A stretch of DNA of 64,000 bases from contig JBKBNU010000001.1 of NCBI GenBank assembly GCA_046294845.1, positions 2,046,001 to 2,110,000 on the forward strand, in the 5' to 3' direction. The translations under genes and the position numbers were made by a program. Positions 60,043 to 64,000 of this stretch are shown piece after piece. How positions within the stretch are numbered: position 1 is the first letter of the stretch; each line of letters opens with the position of its first letter. The stretch comes from Micavibrio_C sp046294845. Its GTDB lineage: Bacteria > Pseudomonadota > Alphaproteobacteria > Micavibrionales > Micavibrionaceae. Under the pieces are notes generated by a model. The model did no database searches. It saw only the letters and a program-made list of their open reading frames with translations, and was not told the DNA's origin.

Positions 60043-60954
60043 ATGGCCCCTTCATCACGTGAAGCCAGTATCAGTCTGCAGGAGCAGCTCGATCAAACCG
60101 TTGAGGCCCTCAACAAAACCATTACACGCCTGCTGCCTGAAACAGATCTTCCGGAAGCGCCGCTGTTTGAAGCCATGCGCTATGGCACACTGAATGGCGG
60201 TAAGCGTCTGCGCCCGTTTTTGGTGATACAGGCCGCCAAGCTGTTCAATGTCGATCCCAAGCGTTCACGCCGTGTGGCAGCTGCGCTCGAATTCATCCAT
60301 TGCTATTCGCTGATCCATGATGATTTGCCAGCAATGGATAATGCCGATACACGCCGTGGCAAACCATCAACCCACAAGGCTTTTGATGAGGCGACAGCCA
60401 TTCTGGCAGGCGATGCCCTGCTGGCGCTGGCTTTTGAAGTTGTAGCCGATTCAGAAACACATGAAGATCCACGTGTGCGTGTAGATCTGGTAACAGCCAT
60501 GGCACAAGCTGCTGGTGGCCACGGCTTGTGTGGCGGCCAGATGCTTGATTTGATCGGCGAGAAGGAATCTTTTGACCTCGGCACCATCAGCCGTCTGCAA
60601 CGCATGAAAACCGGCAAGCTGATGTCATTTGCGTGCGAAGCAGGGGCCATCCTTGGCAAGGCGGGCGAGCCACAGCGCAAAGCCCTTCTGAACTACGCCA
60701 ATGATCTGGGACTGGCCTTTCAGGTGACAGACGACATTCTTGACGTTGAATCAAACGTTACCGTTCTGGGTAAAGACACGGGCAAGGATTCACAGGCCGG
60801 GAAATCGACCTTCGTATCAACCATGGGTAAAGAACAAGCCCGCGCCCGCGCGGAAATGCTGGTCCAGCAAGCCAAGCGCCATCTGGCTATTTTTGAAGGA
60901 CGGGCGGAAATTCTGGAAGATTTGGCAGACTACGTGCTAAAACGCCGTACCTGA
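60043..60954 (+). CDS. ispA: Farnesyl (polyprenyl) diphosphate synthase
   Basis: This 303-residue prenyltransferase condenses IPP with DMAPP/GPP to farnesyl diphosphate. Both Asp-rich motifs are intact: YSLIHDDLPAMDNADTRRGKPSTH and FQVTDDILDVE. The start lies 6 bases after xseB. The chain-length determinant before the first motif (LEFIHCYSLIHDD) is compatible with a C15 product. Confidence 0.95.
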   Translation: MAPSSREASISLQEQLDQTVEALNKTITRLLPETDLPEAPLFEAMRYGTLNGGKRLRPFLVIQAAKLFNVDPKRSRRVAAALEFIHCYSLIHDDLPAMDNADTRRGKPSTHKAFDEATAILAGDALLALAFEVVADSETHEDPRVRVDLVTAMAQAAGGHGLCGGQMLDLIGEKESFDLGTISRLQRMKTGKLMSFACEAGAILGKAGEPQRKALLNYANDLGLAFQVTDDILDVESNVTVLGKDTGKDSQAGKSTFVSTMGKEQARARAEMLVQQAKRHLAIFEGRAEILEDLADYVLKRRT

Positions 60955-60972
60955 CCCATAGAGGATAAATAA

Positions 60973-62892
60973 ATGAATAAACCCCAGTCAGCACCAGAAA
61001 CCCAATCTGGTCGTAACAGTCTATTGCTGGATGATATCCGGACCCCTGCTGACATGCGGTCCTTTTCCGATGAACAACTTCGCGCGCTTGCCGATGAAGT
61101 GCGCCAGCAAACTATCGACGCCGTATCAAAAACAGGCGGCCATTTGGGCGCTGGCCTGGGTGTCGTCGAACTGACGGTTGCTATTCATTCTGTATTTAAC
61201 ACGCCGGATGACAGACTGATCTGGGACGTCGGCCATCAATGCTATCCGCATAAAATTTTGACAGGCCGCCGTGACCGCATTACCACCTTGCGTCAAGGTG
61301 GTGGCTTATCCGGCTTCACAAAACGTTCTGAATCAGAATTCGATCCTTTCGGTGCCGCCCATAGCAGCACATCCATTTCTGCTGGCTTGGGCATGGCGAT
61401 TGCCCGCGACTTGGACGGTAAAGACAGTCATGTCATCTGCGTTATCGGTGATGGCTCCATGAGCGCCGGTATGGCATACGAAGCGATGAACAATGCCGGT
61501 GCCAGCAAAAGCCGTATGCTCGTCATCCTGAACGACAACGAAATGTCGATTGATCGTCCGGTTGGCGCTTTAAGCAAATATCTGACGCGCCTTGTATCAT
61601 CACGCACTTATATCGGTGCACGTGAAGCCGGCAAGAAAGTTGTCGATATGTTTCCGCCCCCGCTACGCCATGCTGTCAAACGCGCAGAAGAAACCGCCCG
61701 TATGGCGATGGGTACTGGGACGATGTTCGAAGAGCTGGGCTTTTATTATATCGGCCCGATTGATGGTCATAACATGGACCATCTTTTGCCCGTCCTTCGT
61801 AACATCAGGGATAGCGAACATAACGGCCCTGTTCTGCTGCACGTCATGACCAAAAAGGGAAAGGGATATGCCCCTGCCGAAACATCAGCCGATAAAATGC
61901 ATGGCGTGGTCAAATTTGACGTGGTGACGGGTAGCCAGTTCAAACCCAAATCATCCATCCCGACATACACCAAAGTTTTTGCCCAGAGCCTGATCACCGA
62001 AGCCAAGAAAGATTCCAAAATCGTGGCTGTAACAGCCGCTATGCCTTCGGGTACAGGGCTGGATCAATTCGGTTATGAATTCCCCGAACGTATGATGGAT
62101 GTCGGGATCGCCGAACAACACGCCGTGACCTTTGCCGCCGGCATGGCAACAGAAGGATACAAGCCGTTTTGTGCAATTTATTCAACATTCCTGCAACGTG
62201 CCTATGATCAGGTTGTCCACGACGTATGTATCCAGAATTTGCCGGTACGCTTTGCGATTGACCGCGCCGGTCTGGTCGGCGCCGATGGCGCTACGCACGC
62301 CGGTGCATTTGATACCGCCTATCTCGGCTGCCTGCCCAACATGGTTTTGATGGCAGCTGCCGATGAAGTCGAATTAACGCACATGGTGGCAACGGCGGCC
62401 GCCTATAATGACGGGCCAATTGCCTTCCGCTATCCACGTGGCGAAGGCTGGGGCCTTGAAATGCCCGCCGAAGGCTCTGTTCTGCCCATCGGTAAGGGAC
62501 GCATCCTTTGTGAGGGCAAAGACATTGCCCTGCTCTCCTATGGCACGCGCCTGCAGGAAACATTAAAGGCCGCAGATATTCTCAAAAACAAAGGTTACAG
62601 CGTCAGTGTTGCCGATGCCCGCTTTGCCAAACCTCTTGATGAAAAATTGATCGATAAACTCGCCGAAAACCACAAAGCCCTTATTACCATCGAGGAAGGC
62701 TCCCGTGGCGGTTTCGGCAGCTTCGTCCTTGAATATTTGAATTGCTCAGGACAACTGGATAACGGCAAACTGAAATTCCGTACAATGACCCTGCCCGATA
62801 TTTTTCAGGATCAGGACACACCAGAAAGACAATATCAGGAAGCCTGTTTACAAGCGGATAATATTGTGGCTCTTGCCCTCGGATTGCTCTGA
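60973..62892 (+). CDS. dxs: 1-deoxy-D-xylulose-5-phosphate synthase
   Basis: DXS makes 1-deoxy-D-xylulose 5-phosphate from pyruvate and glyceraldehyde 3-phosphate, the entry step of the MEP pathway, with thiamine diphosphate. The 639-residue protein has GHLGAGLGVVELTVAIHSVF, DVGHQCYPHKILTGR, the ThDP motif VIGDGSMSAGMAYEAMNNAG, LNDNEMSID and the catalytic-domain DVGIAEQHAVTFAAGMA. It lies 18 bases after ispA and overlaps the HAD gene by one base. Confidence 0.97.
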   Translation: MNKPQSAPETQSGRNSLLLDDIRTPADMRSFSDEQLRALADEVRQQTIDAVSKTGGHLGAGLGVVELTVAIHSVFNTPDDRLIWDVGHQCYPHKILTGRRDRITTLRQGGGLSGFTKRSESEFDPFGAAHSSTSISAGLGMAIARDLDGKDSHVICVIGDGSMSAGMAYEAMNNAGASKSRMLVILNDNEMSIDRPVGALSKYLTRLVSSRTYIGAREAGKKVVDMFPPPLRHAVKRAEETARMAMGTGTMFEELGFYYIGPIDGHNMDHLLPVLRNIRDSEHNGPVLLHVMTKKGKGYAPAETSADKMHGVVKFDVVTGSQFKPKSSIPTYTKVFAQSLITEAKKDSKIVAVTAAMPSGTGLDQFGYEFPERMMDVGIAEQHAVTFAAGMATEGYKPFCAIYSTFLQRAYDQVVHDVCIQNLPVRFAIDRAGLVGADGATHAGAFDTAYLGCLPNMVLMAAADEVELTHMVATAAAYNDGPIAFRYPRGEGWGLEMPAEGSVLPIGKGRILCEGKDIALLSYGTRLQETLKAADILKNKGYSVSVADARFAKPLDEKLIDKLAENHKALITIEEGSRGGFGSFVLEYLNCSGQLDNGKLKFRTMTLPDIFQDQDTPERQYQEACLQADNIVALALGLL

Positions 62893-63584
62893 TGTCATTA
62901 CCAGCGCCCAGTATTGTGCTTTTTGATATGGACGGCACAACCGTACGCCACCTCCATCCAAAGCTTTTACAAATACTGGAAGCGCTTGATGATTTTAGCC
63001 ACAAGACGGCGAAATTTTTCTCGCAAACCTTCAAAACAAAAATTGATTCACCGCCGCTTGTGGAAACGCGCAACGGCAAGCGACCCAAGCTATTGGTCCA
63101 CCGTGCCATGCATAAAATGCGGCGCAAGGATGTCGATGAAATCGTTGAACCCTGCCCCGGCATTTACGACATTCTCGATTTCTTGAAAGAACGCAACATA
63201 CCGATGGGAATCGTCAGTAATGGCCTCGGCAAAGGCTACGGGCATGATATTCTCAAGACCTTCGACCTTGAGCGTTATTTCGATGTCACAATTTTCCGCG
63301 AGGATATTACACGCTCCAAACCTTGGCCCGATCCGCTCCTGCAAGCTTTGAACGGGCTTCCCCAGTCACCGCAGCAGCAGGATGTTGTCTGGTATATCGG
63401 TGATCGCCGTAAGGATGTGCAGGCAGCCCTTGCCGCCCGTGGGCATCTGCCCTGTACAGTTGTACCGATTGCTTATGGCCTGAATGCCGCAATTGCCGTG
63501 CTCGAGAATAATGTCGGCAATGACAATATCATCATGTCATGGCAAGACCTGATGCCCCGCCTTAAAAACAGTTTCTCTGCTTAA
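62892..63584 (+). CDS. HAD-superfamily phosphatase
   Basis: This 230-residue hydrolase has IVLFDMDGTTV (nucleophile DxD), PMGIVSNGLGKGYG (motif II), SKPWPDPLLQAL (Lys) and VWYIGDRRKDVQAA (motif IV). It overlaps the dxs stop by one base (TGATG), so it is translationally coupled. Its substrate may be an isoprenoid-pathway or sugar phosphate intermediate, but this is inference from position. A long insertion (residues 20-70) distinguishes it from gph/pgmB. Confidence 0.85.
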   Translation: MSLPAPSIVLFDMDGTTVRHLHPKLLQILEALDDFSHKTAKFFSQTFKTKIDSPPLVETRNGKRPKLLVHRAMHKMRRKDVDEIVEPCPGIYDILDFLKERNIPMGIVSNGLGKGYGHDILKTFDLERYFDVTIFREDITRSKPWPDPLLQALNGLPQSPQQQDVVWYIGDRRKDVQAALAARGHLPCTVVPIAYGLNAAIAVLENNVGNDNIIMSWQDLMPRLKNSFSA

Positions 63585-63589
63585 ATTTT

Positions 63590-64000
63590 CTATTTGAGAC
63601 TTATATCTTCCCGAACTTCAAAGGTTTCCGAGGACAAAGCCGGTCGGACTGTCGTAAGAATATCGGAAAACCTAGCCAACACAGACAAGCTTTCGCCTGC
63701 AAGCGATTGCATTTCCAACAACTCGATTAGCTGTTCGAATGGCGTTTTTTCTTTGGGATATTCGACAATCGTTGCATCACGGCGTGATTTCATACCCGCA
63801 AGAACAGCTGCATAATCAAGCGCATCATTCAAGCTGCCCCAATCATCGACCAACCCCAATTCGCGCGCAGATTTACCTGTCCAGACGCGGCCACGGGCAA
63901 TTTTATCAACTTCCTCGGGCGTTTTCTTGCGCCCCTGCGCGACGCGCTCAATAAAGGAATCATAGATAGAATCCATAATCGCGTTCATACGCTCAAGACC
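63590..64000 (-). CDS. sppA: Signal peptide peptidase SppA, S49 family (partial)
   Basis: The C-terminal 137 residues of an S49 peptidase are visible; the frame continues beyond base 64000, so the 5' end is missing. MDSIYDSFIERVAQGRKKT, IARGRVWTGKSARELGLVDDWGSLNDALDYAA is the typical SppA C-terminal segment. In E. coli SppA digests cleaved signal peptides in the inner membrane. The nucleophilic Ser and Lys lie outside the window. It is convergent with the HAD gene. Confidence 0.85.
   Translation of the reverse strand, partial: GLERMNAIMDSIYDSFIERVAQGRKKTPEEVDKIARGRVWTGKSARELGLVDDWGSLNDALDYAAVLAGMKSRRDATIVEYPKEKTPFEQLIELLEMQSLAGESLSVLARFSDILTTVRPALSSETFEVREDISLK

Noticed and set aside
1..64000. 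CRISPR arrays, prophage, insertion sequences, rRNA operons
   Set aside because: No regularly spaced repeats, transposase or integrase motifs, terminal inverted repeats or rRNA sequences were seen.

Overview
The window is a gene-dense stretch of bacterial chromosome, almost certainly from an alphaproteobacterium. The evidence is a FixI/FixS (CcoI/CcoS) pair closing a cbb3-oxidase locus, an SOS box of the alphaproteobacterial direct-repeat type (GTTC-N7-GTTC), FNR/FixK-type boxes, and a long minus-strand block resembling the alphaproteobacterial serS / pcm / M23-peptidase / yajC-secD-secF / Mth938 order. Base composition and codon use look even throughout. I see no prophage, insertion sequence, integrase, CRISPR array or rRNA. 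The genus cannot be fixed from this sequence alone; a Rhodospirillales- or Micavibrio-like lineage is only a guess.

Layout. 1-4.2 kb is a low-oxygen module: copper ATPase FixI/CcoI (5' end missing), CcoS, an OmpW-like porin whose signal peptide is broken by one extra A in an A7 run, and oxygen-independent HemN, with FNR-like boxes before ompW and hemN. 4.2-9 kb holds a GreA/GreB factor, a tiny lipoprotein, a PepSY protein, a HerA-like ATPase and TypA. 9.1-14.2 kb has a SulP transporter, a FadE-type acyl-CoA dehydrogenase and a cysteine synthase. 14.2-20.2 kb has a secreted His-rich protein, a LytS-like hybrid histidine kinase, a lipoprotein, a duplicated TerB-like protein and RlmJ.

20.2-28.9 kb is the most accessory-looking part. 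An SOS box precedes a Y-family DNA polymerase, followed by an unrecognised HExxH protein tightly spaced to a stand-alone BPL_N/glutamine-amidotransferase-like protein. Then come a small exported protein, a short PiT-like transporter, TrmFO, a second HExxH protein and a FecR-domain protein. 28.9-40.3 kb carries relatives of two mitochondrial complex I assembly factors (NDUFAF6-like and Mth938/NDUFAF3-like) around the secretion operon, with sodB and a metallophosphoesterase inserted on the other strand. It continues with a DUF3592 protein, a LysM/M23 lipoprotein, Pcm, an unknown Cys/His protein where surE is often found, and SerS.

40.5-50.4 kb has tandem N-formylglutamate amidohydrolase paralogues, LipB, one tRNA-Leu(GAG), malic enzyme with a phosphotransacetylase-like tail, MgtE, a GNAT enzyme and a class A penicillin-binding protein. 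50.4-59.6 kb contains several hypothetical genes, RNase HI, ThrB, IspH, uracil-DNA glycosylase, an AGE-family epimerase and a histone-deacetylase-like hydrolase. 59.7-63.6 kb is an isoprenoid operon (xseB-ispA-dxs-HAD) behind a good sigma-70-like promoter. The window ends inside an SppA-type peptidase gene.

Most of the window is housekeeping DNA. I did not find a clear-cut new multi-gene system. The best leads are the SOS-linked polymerase / HExxH / BPL_N cluster, the OmpW signal-peptide homopolymer, the perfect hairpin that encloses the herA-like gene's Shine-Dalgarno, and the unknown protein at the surE position.
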